Source: Gnomoniopsis sp. IMI 355080 (lineage: Eukaryota; Ascomycota; Sordariomycetes; Diaporthales; Gnomoniaceae). Taken from it: a stretch of DNA of 52,665 nt. Below, in pieces: positions 11,987 to 23,500 of this stretch. The notes below the pieces were generated by a model. It was not told where the DNA came from. It did not search any database and worked only from the letters and a program-made list of their open reading frames with translations. The stretch covers positions 1 through 52,665 of the forward strand of contig JAPEVC010000240.1 in NCBI GenBank assembly GCA_027946555.1. Direction: 5' to 3'. The translations under genes and the position numbers were made by a program. Numbering within the stretch: position 1 is the stretch's first letter; each line of letters starts with the position of its first letter.

Positions 11987-12891
11987 AACGGGGGAAATTT
12001 GTACGTTAGTAGTTGATACGCGACGAATACATGTTATATGGTCCATGGAGGGTTGTGGAACTTTGGAATCCAAAGTCCCATCACAACGCAGTCCGCATTC
12101 TGTTATAGAACATCACGACAGTCTAAAACTACGTATCTAGATAAGGATGTTCGCACGGGATCGAGTTTTGAATCTGACTGAACTGAACGTTTCTCGAATA
12201 TTACTTGCGTTCCAATGTGCTTCCACGTTTGAGCTTCACCTGGAGCCAGCGGATTTTAACTTGCACTTCACCTATCTTTTTCATTCCTACATAGCCAGAT
12301 TTCGTAAAGCCCCTCTGTCTTCTCTGGTAGCAATAATTTGTATCGTTTTCTGTACCAATTTCCAACCATGCATTACTTTCGCAGCAACAAAAAGCCGGTA
12401 ACTAGGACGAACCATCACCGCACCCACAAACACCTGGGCGCCCCAGTAACTCCCACCGTCTTTGGCAGTGAGCGGATTACATAGAGCCGCGGAGTTGATG
12501 ATTTCAAACACTAAGCTCATTCTGGCCTTGAAGTCGCCGATCTCCCCCTGTGTCGTAAGATTCGCCACCGACGAGCGGAACAGGCTTTATATATTGGCGC
12601 CATAGTTTCTCATTCTAGCTCACATTAGCTCCTTAGTTTAGTCCACTAAACAAACAGATGGGATCAATTGAGAACCTTCAACATTAGGTATAGCTAACAG
12701 AAGAAAAGGAGGGAAAGGGACCTAAAGGTACCCAGTCCACAAAGGGATTAGGTATCTACCTACCTAAGGTAGGGTGACGGGAAGTCACCCGCTGTCTTAC
12801 CTTGGTAAGATGCGTATGTAAACGCCAAGGCTGGTAGTCATGAACGCCAGATCCACCTGGCACCTCATTATTCACCTTCATGGAGGCTTGC

Positions 12892-13095
12892 TCCTTCCAG
12901 CGCTTCGCGCTTCCGGACCAGTCCTCGACGAAGCGTTCTCTTCTATCCCTAACTATATAGAGTTTCGCGTCCACGGATCAGTCAACACCCAAAGATACTT
13001 ACGTATATAGCGAAGTAATCAGGTGATAAGGGCAGGAGGTCGAACACTATAAAGATCGTCCTTTCCAGTGCTTCCGGGCTTCCAGACCAGCCCTC
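12892..13095. repeat. degenerate direct repeat pair, about 35 bp, 170 bp apart
   Basis: 12892-12930 and 13060-13095 share a pattern of the type CCTTCCAGYGCTTC followed by GCTTCCRGACCAG. Several of the differences are C/T or G/A transitions. It looks like two worn copies of a dispersed repeat rather than functional DNA. Confidence 0.35.
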
Positions 13096-13150
13096 TATAA
13101 AACTGATTTCCTTTATACGTTTTATCGGTATAGCCTGGTATATAGAGTAG

Positions 13151-13230
13151 ATAAGTATGCCAATCTGCTAGCCGCCCTAGAATTTATGTAGGCCTATGGA
13201 TAGCAGATTGAGTGGAATATGCATACTTAT
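13151..13230. repeat. interrupted inverted repeat (hairpin or MITE-like)
   Basis: The 20-nt left arm ATAAGTATGCCAATCTGCTA (13151-13170) is matched on the right by TAGCAGATTG (13201-13210) and GCATACTTAT (13221-13230). A 10-nt insertion splits the right arm. All 20 positions pair perfectly. The loop is 30 nt. It lies about 360 bp beyond the stop of the secreted-protein gene. Confidence 0.5.
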
Positions 13231-13586
13231 TTGAATATACGGATTCCCGTAACAGACACTCGCAGGTCAAAATAACAATTTTACCAGGATCCACGGCGTG
13301 TACATAAGATCATCCTACCTTGGGTGTTTCCACATAGGCCCGTAATTTGTGAATTGAACTTGCGGGGAAGCTGGACTTATCAAAGTCCGCATGTCTTTCA
13401 TTCTATTCGCATACTCATTCAACTAAGTCAAGCCATAATCAACATTTCTTCTACCTAGTGCAGTGAAACAACGAGTGGACAAGTTATATCGCCATTGTCC
13501 CCTAGCATCGAAATGAACGGTTTCTAGTAATTTACAATATTCCAACATTTCTCCCACTTAACTACCTGTCGGGGGCTCTTATTCGA

Positions 13587-14253
13587 TCAGTTAGAATTAC
13601 CAATGGTTCGCAGGGCCACCGGAACAGCAGTCTCATTATTGCTAGAATCAAAGTCGGTAGTCCACCTCAGCGCCCACACACTTGCATCACTCGTCGGCGA
13701 CAAGTAGAAGTTCGACTGCAGACTGCGGTCTGCGGCTTGGTACATGATATTTCGACCGTACATCCGAAATCCAGTTGTGGTCAAATCAGTTTGGTCGCCG
13801 TTGACGAATCTCACTTCATCATCGGCACCTGCCGTGGTGTTGAGAGCAAACATAGCACCGGTCACGGTCGCGTTGGTTTCGGTAGCGTTCGCGGATGAAA
13901 CCATCAAGGAGTACGTAGCCGTGGAAGTATTTTCTTCAACCAAAGAGACTTATGAATAGTCAGTGGTGCTGATCTATAGGATCCCTGATATATATGAAAA
14001 TGATTAGGCTTACAAGAAACATTGGCCACTGTCGACATGTTGACTGGAGGTCGGTCTCCGACATATGCGACGCCTGAGTTTTGTAAGTCAAATATCAATC
14101 GATGGAAGTCATCTTCAACATACCGTCGGCGTAGAACACTTTCTGCTGAGAGATCGCATAATCGTTTGTTTGTCCGTAGGCGTACACCTCAAAGGAGGCG
14201 GTCACAACATGGGCAAGCAAGGACGCGACCACAACAAGAGTTTTGGGACCCAT
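13587..14253 (-). CDS. small secreted protein, function unknown (candidate effector or cell-surface protein)
   Basis: Exons 14253-14124, 14073-14014 and 13948-13587 join to 183 aa. Intron 1 is 50 bp with GTATGT donor and CTCAG acceptor. Intron 2 is 65 bp with GTAAGC donor, CTGAC branch site and AAG acceptor. The protein starts MGPKTLVVVASLLAHVVTAS, a clear signal peptide with likely cleavage near residue 18-19. The mature part is about 165 aa and rich in Thr, Ser, Asn and Ala. Many N-glycosylation sequons are present (for example NMS, NVS, NTS, NAT, NTT, NET). The mature chain appears cysteine-free, unlike classic cysteine-rich effectors. No membrane anchor or GPI signal is seen; it ends VALRTIGNSN. 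I recognise no domain. It could be a surface or cell-wall protein, or a host-interaction protein. All splice phases agree. Confidence 0.75.
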
Positions 14254-15910
14254 CTTCTTATGTTTCAGTATAATGAACGACTCTGGTAAGTATTCCGAAA
14301 GAACCAACAGATGGCCTAATAAAAAAGCGAGAATTGAACAAAGATGATCTCGGGAACGAGGATAGATACGGTGCGAATCACTTGTTAATCCTTGGAGGAA
14401 GGGGAACAACAGCATGTATATACCCGCCAGGGCAGGCGTGGGGGCTACGCTAGAAGCTATGGTTAAAACCAATTGCTTCCTAGGTACTGTAATAGATCTG
14501 TTGAGCCGGGCGGGTCGGAATAAGAATTGCGTAAGCCCGCTAAAAAACAACCTCACCAGAACAACAACAAGCGAATGCAACGATCGAATACTACCTAATG
14601 CAACCCCTTGGGTGTAGACCGTGCAACATACCATTGTGAAGGTTTACGAAGGATATGATAATCGAGTTCCACGTGCCTATAGAATTTGACGCTATGGCTC
14701 GGACCGGAAGACGCGTTCCTGTATACGAGGGTAAGCTCGGATCCGAGCTACTGGGCTGTTTATGTTTCATCAATAGGTAGCTTTGTTATAGCCTACTGAT
14801 CAGCAGCGTAGATTCCATCTACGGCTGCACGGCAAAAATTCTGAGAAATGATAGTAGTGTTTTCAGACTACTCTACTACTTTAAAAAACAATCATGTAAA
14901 TGTGACTTTTATTCAGAAACCTTGCCATCCTAGTTACATTTGCGCCTCTAATCTTGTAACATGCAGCTACAAACATGGAAAGGTCTCTTTTTCAAGCATA
15001 TTTTCGATGTCAAACAAATGCACACCAGTAGTGCATATGATTCCTCTGAGACAAGAGCAGCTTGGTTGATTTTACTGATTCGAAAAGAATTAACAGTCCG
15101 TCGGTATAGCCATTCCAATTTGATGCCGAGTGAGATTATAGGTGTCTTACATGAATGTCATTTATGTGTACCCAATTTTCTTAATATTATACTTCACCTA
15201 TAGAGCAGGTGCTTGATCAACCTTGCCTGGTTTATTAGCTCACTGCTTTCAAAATGTTCTTATAGCCGATTTATTCCCTGTACCTGTGATAAAATCCTCG
15301 TGAACATATAGTCGGACGCGGATATATGGTTCTCTCCCAAAGTCCCTGTTCTCAGGTCTCCTTATTTGAAAGTAATTTGAAAGTAAGCTCGGTTCCGAAG
15401 AGTGAGGTCACATCACAACGCGCGTTATTGGTTCTATCGAGAATGGGACTACTAGCTTGAAGGGGATGCCCCACAAATTAGTCGGTACTTCTAACACGAT
15501 AGAGGTCTGTTCTTTTGAAGATCACTATATAGTCTGTTCGCTAGTCAATGGTAGTTATGGCTGAAACATTGAGTAAAGGGGAGGGACACGTACGATAGCT
15601 TGCTTAGAATGTTTTTTCCCATCAACAGTGCACTGCTGACAGTCCACTTTTACTTTTTAAGTTTGTGCATTTCATTGGATGCCCGGGTGTTGAGCTAGGT
15701 ACGGGGGAACGAAGAGCATCGTATAAGAGCCGGACGGCCCGGACCCGAGCTCTCCGGCAGTTTCAAGACTAGGGATCCACGCCGGCTGTATGATCCCAGG
15801 CCGCGGAAAACACACTATTTACTCGCATATCCAATTTCCGAATTTGGAAATACATAGAGAATATTGATTTCTTGATGCAGAGTCATGCAGACTTGACGTT
15901 CATTGCGCTT
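14254..15910. other. intergenic, no gene recognised
   Basis: Between the start of the secreted-protein gene and the laccase promoter duplication. The nearest part is the promoter of the minus-strand secreted-protein gene. The rest is moderately AT-rich with short frames only. No recognisable gene, RNA or mobile element was seen. Confidence 0.5.
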
Positions 15911-16114
15911 AGACTTTGATGCAAATGGCGTGAGGCTATTCTCAACGTAGTACGCGTACAGTGTCAAAGAACACTCGGATTTTGTTTCCCTATACGAGAC
16001 TCAGCTCGGGAAAGACTTTGATGCAAATGGCGTGAGGCCATTCTCAACGCAGTACGCGTACATTGTCAAAGAACATTCGGATTTTGTCTCCTTAGACGAG
16101 ACGCAAGCTCGGAA
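15911..16114. repeat. two-copy 102-bp tandem duplication in the laccase promoter
   Basis: Unit 1 (15911-16012) and unit 2 (16013-16114) both start AGACTTTGATGCAAATGGCG and are about 90% identical. Each contains the 8-bp palindrome TACGCGTA. At two sites unit 1 has TA where unit 2 has CA (GGCTATT/GGCCATT and ACGTAG/ACGCAG). The block ends about 200 bp before the laccase ATG and 30 bp before its TATA box, so it doubles any upstream activating site it holds. Confidence 0.9.
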
Positions 16115-16145
16115 GTACCTAGTCGATCGAGGGTCTCTGTTGCTT

Positions 16146-16151
16146 TATAAA
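16146..16151 (+). promoter_or_regulatory. TATA box of laccase gene
   Basis: TATAAA in the context CTTTATAAAGG, 163 bp before the ATG at 16314. It lies just downstream of the tandem duplication. It implies a 5' UTR of roughly 130 bp. Confidence 0.65.
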
Positions 16152-16313
16152 GGATGGTGCTTGATCCATTCACCTAATGATTGAGACCCCGATCAGACAC
16201 ATTCTTTCTATCCACAGACAATCCCTTGTCAAACTACCCAGGTAGTCTTTCTTTCGCGTCGCTCTTTTGTCGCAGTCTCAATCACTCATTTCAGCTTTGA
16301 TAAGATTAGGAAT

Positions 16314-18189
16314 ATGTACCTGCAGTCAATCTTCTCCTTTACAGCTCTGACGGCCTTTGCCTGTGCGAGGTCTATCAGTTCAGAGCCGCCTGAGCCGCTA
16401 TCTCGCCGTGCAGCTTGTGCAGGAAATACTGCCACTACGCGATCCGAGTGGTGTGACTACAACCTACAAACGAATTTCTACGATGAAGTTCCTGACACGG
16501 GCGTAGTTCGAGAGTTTTATTGGACAATTACAAACACAACTCTCGCCCCAGATGGGCGTGAACGACAGGTGTGGACCGTCAACGGATCCTTTCCCGGTCC
16601 AACACTCATCGCAGACTGGGGCGATACCGTCGTCGTCCACGTGACCAACGAGCTCGACTTCAATGGCACAAGTATTCACTGGCATGGCATCCGCCAAAAC
16701 CAGACCAATCAACAGGACGGCGTTCCATCCATCACCGAATGCCCCACCACCCCTGGCGGCACCACCACTTATACATGGAGAGCCACACAGTACGGCACCA
16801 CTTGGTGGCATTCTCACATCGGAATCCAAGCCTGGGATGGCGTTGCTGGTGGAATTATTATCAACGGTCCTGCCTCAGCTGATTACGATGTTGATCTCGG
16901 TACAGTTCTGTTGAACGATTGGGATATCGCCACCATGGACTCGCTCTTGGACGGAGCCCTCATCAATGGGCCTCCAACTCTTCAAAACGGTCTGATCAAC
17001 GGTACCAACACCTACGGCAATGGTAGCGATGCAGTCGGTCATCGATTCAACACCTCCGTGACAGCGGGAGACTCCTATCGGATCCGTCTCGTGAACTCAG
17101 CTATTGATACGACATGGAAATTCTCGATAGACAACCACACCTTGCAGGTGATTGCGGCAGATCTTGTCCCCATCGAGCCTTATTACACCGACATCGTCAC
17201 GATCAACATTGGTTAGTGGACTTCTTCATCTCTCAAAAAGCATACGTTAACAAAAATCAAGGTCAACGCTACGACCTGGTTGTGACGGCGAACGCATCAG
17301 CAATTGCGGACGATTTCTGGATCCGCTCAATCCCCCAGCTCGCTTGCAGTAACAATGCCAATCCTGATGATATCAAGGGAATATTCCACTATGGTGCCGA
17401 TACAGCCGGTAAGTCTTTCATGTTTCTACATCAAGTTCTTCGTGAAGCTCCTTGAGTCGTCGCTGATAAAAATGACTAGTCGCGACGCCAACAACAACTG
17501 GCTATGCATATACCGACGAGTGCGTCGACGAGCCATATGCCAGTCTTGTTCCGGCATTGGCACTAGACGCCTCAACGTCCTTCACGTATACAACCCAAGA
17601 CGACATCACTCTCGCAGCGGATCCCGCGAATCCAGCGGTTTTCCAGTGGTATGTCGGCAATGAGACGTTCCGTTCGTCATGGGACGACCCGACCCTACTC
17701 CAGATCTACAACAATGCGACGGACTTCTATCCGTACAACACTTCCAACTTCGTCCTGCTGCCTGAGGAGAATGACTGGTCCTTTTTTGTCATCGAACTCA
17801 ACTTGGCCATTCCGCATCCTATTCACCTGCACGGCCATGACTTCTACCTGCTTGGTGCTGGGAGTGGATCCTACGAGGCTGACGTCACAGAGTTGAATTT
17901 CGTTAATCCGCCACGCCGCGACACCGCCTTGTTATTAGCCGATGGATACCTCGTCATCGGCTTCAAGACCGACAATCCGGGCGCCTGGATCTGTCATTGC
18001 CATATCGGATGGCACCAGGTGAACGGCTTAGCCCTTCAATTCATAGAAGATCGGTCCGCAATTCGGGATTTAGGTCTTGACGGCACTGCGGAGACATGCG
18101 CAGCTTGGAACACTTTCGAGTATGGAAATGCAAGTAGTGTTACGCTTTCTTCTGATGGTACTATTCCACAACTTGACGATGGTATTTGA
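16314..18189 (+). CDS. secreted laccase (ascomycete multicopper oxidase)
   Basis: Oxidises phenols with reduction of O2 to water; extracellular. Exons 16314-17211, 17262-17408 and 17480-18189, with introns of 50 and 71 bp, give 584 aa. A signal peptide (MYLQSIFSFTALTAFACA) is followed by a short pro-region containing a Ser-Arg-Arg site. All four copper motifs are present: HWHG (122-125), WWHSH (HSH at 166-168), HPIHLHGHD (461-469) and HCHIGWH (521-527, Cys522). The axial position after the last motif is Leu, the usual high-potential type. The C-terminus reads PQLDDGI. Ascomycete laccases usually end in a DSG-type plug that enters the trinuclear channel, so DDGI is a variant. It has a TATA promoter with a tandem duplication. 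The role may be lignin or phenolic turnover, pigment formation or detoxification; the sequence does not decide. Confidence 0.95.
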
Positions 18190-18947
18190 GCATGGGAGGC
18201 GCGCTTCTATGATTACTTACGTAATCTTGGTCTGGGTTTACAGCTCTCAACGATGAGCCCCTGGATCTTGTAAGATGAGGCAGCATGGTACACATAAAGA
18301 TGTGCTAGAATCGCAGAGCCTTATTGAGGTCTACACTTTGGGTTTTCATTATTCGGATAAGGGTGGGTCTCATTATACATATCTTGCAAGGTTTCGTTTT
18401 CCTTTTCATGTACAATGTCCATCTACTCAGCGACTTCGTTATAGGGTCTACGCTTTTTGAATATGAATTTTATGAAACTGGAGAAACTCTATCGATATCG
18501 ATAAAGTACAACCTTGATTTGTAATAGCCAGGGAGACCAAAGCCCAAGTCGACGCCAATGCAAAGTATCTACAATACCGCTACAAGAAAAGCCCTTGACT
18601 AAGTGTCGCTGGAAGCCATGCCTGTGAAAGTCTTGAAAGACGAATTGACCTGCACATAGTTCTAATCATTGAAAGGACGGCGAGCGTCGTAGAATATGAA
18701 AGGGCTGGGATATCTTGAATGCAACGTAAGCACAGAGAAGATCACTTGTACTCCGGCTGCCACTCAAAAAATGACCAGGGATGGATGACTCCCTCATGGA
18801 TCGGATGCACAAATACGGCGCAGCTCGCCCGAATTACCTAATAATATAAGTTCTTCCCTTTATTAGTGCAGGCCCCAACCAACTGGAAGCCGAATAGTCA
18901 TCTTCTAACACGCTTTGCCGTTGCTAGATTACATCTGAGCACCAAGC
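18190..18947. other. intergenic: laccase 3' flank and aldo-keto reductase promoter
   Basis: 760 bp with no gene. A 14-bp perfect palindrome, TATCGATATCGATA, lies at 18490-18503 in the laccase 3' flank. No clear TATA box was found for the downstream gene. Confidence 0.5.
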
Positions 18948-20109
18948 ATGCCTCCCCAACTGATCTTTGGAACCGCCACTTTCGGCATGGATCTAACTGA
19001 GTTCCAAGATACTGACTCCGTAAAGAACATGCTAGAAATTGTCAAGTCTCTAGGCATCAATCGGATAGATACGGCTCCGCGATACCCACCCCTGAGCCCG
19101 GGTCGCGCAGAGGAGCTGCTAGGCGAGGTTCGCGAACTTGCAGGAGAGTTCATCCTGGACAGTAAGATCTACACCGACACCAAAACAAATGGGAGCGGAG
19201 ACCTTTCGCAGCACTCCATGAAGCTGTCAATCGACGGCAGCTTGGCCCGCCTCAAGCGCCCACATGTACTGGCCCCTACAAACTTCCCCCTCTGGAATTA
19301 CGTGACGGCTCACGGCTGATTCAGGTCAACGTTCTATACTCTCACCGGCCTGATCCTACAACGCCACTCGAGGATCAGATAAAGAATTTCAACGAGCAAA
19401 TCGCAGAGGGCCACTGCAAGGCTGTGAGTAACAGATACTACTGATGCCCCATTCGATGGGCCGAGCCTGACGACTTGATTTTCTAAAGTGGGGTATATCG
19501 AATACTCCCCCAGCTACCTTGGAAGCGATCTTGACCATATGCGAGGAAAACGGATGGCAGAAGCCAAGTGCCTACCAGGGAGACTACAACTTGGTAACGA
19601 GGGGTATGGAGAACAGGCTGCTCCCCACCCTTCGCGCGCACGGTATCTCCTTTGTTGCGTTCCGGTATGTCAACGATTTCCAGAGTGATATATGAAATTT
19701 TGATATTATGTTAATATTTGTCACTTCATAAATCAGGACGCTTGGAGCCGGCTTCCTGACGGGTAACGCGGTCAATAACCAGCGCGAGGGCACACGAATG
19801 TCAGATGACAATCCACTTGGAAAAGCGATGAAGAAGGTTTTCGATGAAGAAGTCCTGAAACAAGCTGTGAAGACGTTCGATGAGAAAGTTAAGGCGCATG
19901 GACTATCGAGCTTGGAGGTCGCAATTCGCTGGATATTTCACCACTCGGTCTTGCATGATGATGATGGTATTATCCTGGGTGCCAGCAAGGGGGTTCAGCT
20001 TCAGGAAACAGTTTCATTGATTTGGAAGGGAGCCCTATCGTCACCCATTCTCGCTGTGGTTGAAGATCTGTGGGCTGCAGTCCAACCCACCAGGGGCAAC
20101 GTGCTTTGA
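18948..20109 (+). CDS. aldo-keto reductase (AKR7-like, aldehyde reductase)
   Basis: NAD(P)H-dependent carbonyl reductase with a TIM-barrel fold, cytosolic. Exons 18948-19265, 19325-19423, 19489-19664 and 19737-20109 give 321 aa, normal for the family. The catalytic tetrad is visible: Asp41 and Tyr46 (RIDTAPRYP), Lys73 (DSKIY) and His113 (LYSHRPDP). Further family blocks are SAYQGDYNLVTRGME, the cofactor-side SDDNPLGKAM, AIRWIFHHS and the C-terminal GIILGASK that binds the cofactor. Intron 1 uses GTACTG/TTCAG and hides an in-frame stop, so an unspliced reading would give a false truncated 123-aa protein. Similar fungal enzymes reduce aflatoxin-type dialdehydes and other aldehydes. Substrate is unknown here. 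It is tail-to-tail with the ankyrin-CorA gene. Confidence 0.92.
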
Positions 20110-20537
20110 GCACCGAGGTCGGGGCCTAGCCATATAGCTTTGAACTTGTTATCCAAGTTTTCTTACATATGTCTACACTTGATGCTTATTTTCGTGGAGT
20201 TTGTCATCTATCCCCGATCTCAATTGGTAGGAGAGTCCCGAAAGAAAGTGTAGCAAAGTCTAGAAGCTCGTGTCAACAAGAAAAAAGCCTTTTCGAGTTG
20301 AAGACATGAAACATACCAAGGTACCAAGAAGGTCCAATGGAGTTGCAAAAGATCATAGTACTCATTTCAAAATGCTAAATTTATGGTGCTTCGTTTGCGA
20401 TATCCACATTTTTTGCCGCCACCATTTTGTATGATTATATCTGGTTCATTTTCATCGTAGGGGTATAAGCAAATTACAAGAATAGCATAGTGTTGAGTGC
20501 AGAACCTCCAAGCCTAGTATCTGTCGCAATTTGAACC
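20110..20537. other. convergent intergenic spacer
   Basis: 428 bp between two converging stop codons. It is AT-leaning, as expected of 3' UTRs and terminators. No other feature was seen. Confidence 0.5.
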
Positions 20538-23500
20538 TCAAGGGCGAAGATATGCTGTGCCTCCCCTCGTTGCTGCTTTTTCAACGTCTTCCTCAGGAGC
20601 CCGGTGTCGAGTAGAGATATTTGACAGCGTCCGCGACATCCCGCTCACAGCCGAAGCTTTCGAATACTCTCGATATATTTTTCCAGGGCTTGTCCCGTCA
20701 TCCATCTCCCCACGGTATACAATCGTCTCGTTGCTCCTCCCGCGAATAGGTGTCACAGTCTGGTACAGCGGCTGCATCTCAGTGGCCTGAGCGACCGTCC
20801 TGCCCGTGCTCAGATGCTTTCTTGTGGTCGAGGATATCGACTTGAAGGCTTTCGTGATGTCTACCACCATGAAAGCCATGAGAATGAACACGGTAGAGAT
20901 AGCTAGCCCCCCGCCGAATGTCCAACTTGCCACGAATGAAGCAGGTAACGAATCTCCAAAACTGTCAATATTGATTCCGAAATACGCAGCGATGAAGGAC
21001 ATCGGCATGAAGATGATGGTCACGATAGTGAATACCATGACAGTTTGTCCCTCCTTCGCAGCAGCTAGTGCTTGCTCACTCGCAAATCGCGCCTCGAGCG
21101 CGTTGGAGTGTTTTTGTTTAAGGTCTAGAAGATCCGTAAGACTCTTGTACAGTCTTTCCGCCTGCTCATCCATGGCGTCAATATCGCGTTTGTGCACTTT
21201 CAGTCGTCGCTCCTGATCTAACGTCCTCTTGCGGATATCTGTGACGAAGGTGCTGACTTTTCGGCTCGTACCATAGCGATCAGTGCTGAGCTCGTCTATC
21301 AGGCTGCTTCTGAAATCGCCAAGCGTGAAGAGCTGAGCGTTCAGGACCATTGTGAGTATATTCAATTCGTCACGGATGTCCCGGACCTCGGTCAGCAGTG
21401 AGGTCTCGGCTCGAATGTCTAGTAAAGGATCGAAGTTTTCTTGGTGGTCGTTCCGGTGCTTGCGAAGTTTGTGCCTTCGTTTCGGACGGAGCCATTCGTT
21501 TGATTGCGTTGACGCCTTTTCGAATTGGTAAAACAGCTGCGTCAGCTCCTCAGTGGCACGACCGACGGAGCTCTCAAACATGTCGAGGAATTGGTAATTC
21601 TGATCGTCGGACCTGTGGCGTGAGAACACTACAATAACATCAGCTGAGTTCTTACAAAGTTCTCCCAAGAGTCTTGAAGCCCAACTCGTATAAAGGCTGA
21701 GTTCAACCAAACATCACTTACTTCCAGAACAACGAGATGAAATCAGGATCGCAAGGTCATAGGCTGATCTTATTGAGGGTCGAGTCTTGGCGTTCATCTC
21801 CTCCATGATGCCATCCAGTACATTCAACGGATCCTTGAGCTGGTGTTCCCAACGCTCTGGAAAGCACGTCACCACGAGATCTAAGCCTGTTAGTTCTGTA
21901 GAGCTTGATGATGTTCTGAAGACGTACCTTTGCCTAGAATGAATAGCCACAGCTGGTCAACCATGAAGATCTTTCGTTGATGGCCTGAATTTCTTTAGCT
22001 TATGCTTCCAGAGGTTATCGATACATTGGGGCGAGCCCCTATAGATTCACGTGGAACCAGATTGGAACTTGTGAATAGGGACGAAATCGTAAATGCTCAC
22101 CGTGGCTCTCACAGTACCGATAGACGACCTGATCCCTATCTCTGGCACTCGTGTCCAAACCATGATAGAAGAACTGATCCAAAGTCCTCCGAGGGTGAAT
22201 TCGGGGTTTTCCAGGTAGGTAGGCTTGTAGCAATAAAGTATTCGGTGAGGTTGTCGGGGATGCCGACTCATCTGAGAGAAGATTTCGGACATCCCTTACC
22301 GCATCCATCATCTTTTGTCGTCCTTCATCTGTTTCGTAGTGGAGATACGGCATCTAGAGATATTAATATCAGCAATGGTACCCCATCATAGAACAGCGGA
22401 TAGCACATACAAAGAGAACAATTTTCCCGTCGCCACCAGGCATCCGAGGAGTAACAGTCATTTGAGAAAGGTTGCTTTCTGTTCTGCGGACAGGCGACGG
22501 TCGGATATCCAAAAGGTCCGGAGTCTCGGTTCCCGACTCTTCGGTAGGTTGCAGATTCGAAATGCGTTGACAATATGGTCTCATAAAATTTGCGTGTGGT
22601 AAAGGGCCGCGGTGCTCTTGCTCGAAGCACTTCGATATGGCCTTGTAACTCTCGAGGTCACGACATCCTGATTCTATGAACCATTTGACCAAGATAGTCT
22701 CGACCCAAGCCATCTACCACCAGTCAGCATCGATGCATCTTGTTGGAAACCTAGAGAAGAGCCTTACGTTATTGGCAGGCAAATGAATCCACTTGAAGTC
22801 ATTCTGAGCACCGAATGTACTTGGAGAAGTGGGAACTTTTGGTCTGCCGTTTTTCTTATTCCATCCGTAAAGAACGTCATACACGGAGTGATGCTTAAAT
22901 ATGCGTTGCTTTTCTCCAAACTCCTTGAACTCAACCACCGTAGCGTTGAAAGCCTTGCATGCATCTTTCGCAATGCGTGGCAGTCTGTCATAATTACGAT
23001 TTGGCGACAAAAGCTCGATGAGGTGGTGGTGCCCTTGTTCAGCAGCGCATAGCCATGGCGCCCGGCCGAATCCATCTTTGATGCCGAGGTCGGTCTCAGA
23101 CCGCGAGAGCAAGACCTCAATTACATCTTCAAATCCATTGTAGGCTGCCCAATGGAGTGCTGTCATGCCGTTCGACAGCCTAGCGTTCACAAAAGCTCCA
23201 GCCGCTAGTAACAACTCGACCACGGGAGTAAGACCCTTCTGAGCTGCATTATGTAGTGGAGTCCATCCTCCATCACTTGTGGCACGCGCATCGGCGTGGT
23301 GCTGGAGTAGAAGTGTCATGATGGCTTCTATAGTTGCCGTCTCACTGCTGTCAATTGCCAGGTGGAGAGCTGTACGGCCACGGTTGTTGAAGGCAAAAAC
23401 ACTTGCGCCGCTCGCAAGAAGCATCTCAACCATGTCCAAGTGGCCATTTGTAGCCGCCCAAAGAAGAGATGTTCGGCCAATTTGATCCTTGCAGTCGACA

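Larger units (their letters stand above)
11987..13586. other. intergenic, decayed repeats, no gene recognised
   Basis: 1.6 kb between the HPP stop and the stop of the secreted-protein gene. It holds a degenerate repeat pair (12892-12930 and 13060-13095) and an inverted repeat (13151-13230). CTACCTACCTAAGGTAGG-like tracts occur around 12756-12773. A 93-codon minus frame at 12287-12568 has no recognisable features. Confidence 0.5.

Noticed and set aside
12287..12568. 93-codon minus-strand frame
   Set aside because: No domain, no credible splice partners and it lies in repeat-scarred intergenic DNA. Not supported as a gene.
14254..16313. Search for tRNA, rRNA or CRISPR-like arrays in this and the other intergenic regions
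   Set aside because: No A/B-box pair with a cloverleaf and no regularly spaced repeats were found in any gap. CRISPR is not expected in a fungus.
18490..18503. Perfect 14-bp palindrome TATCGATATCGATA
   Set aside because: Short, AT-rich and isolated in the laccase 3' flank. It can arise by chance and has no second copy that I noticed.
18948..19319. Apparent truncated 123-aa aldo-keto reductase
   Set aside because: The stop at 19317-19319 lies inside a 59-bp intron. Splicing 19266-19324 restores the family sequence, so the gene is intact.
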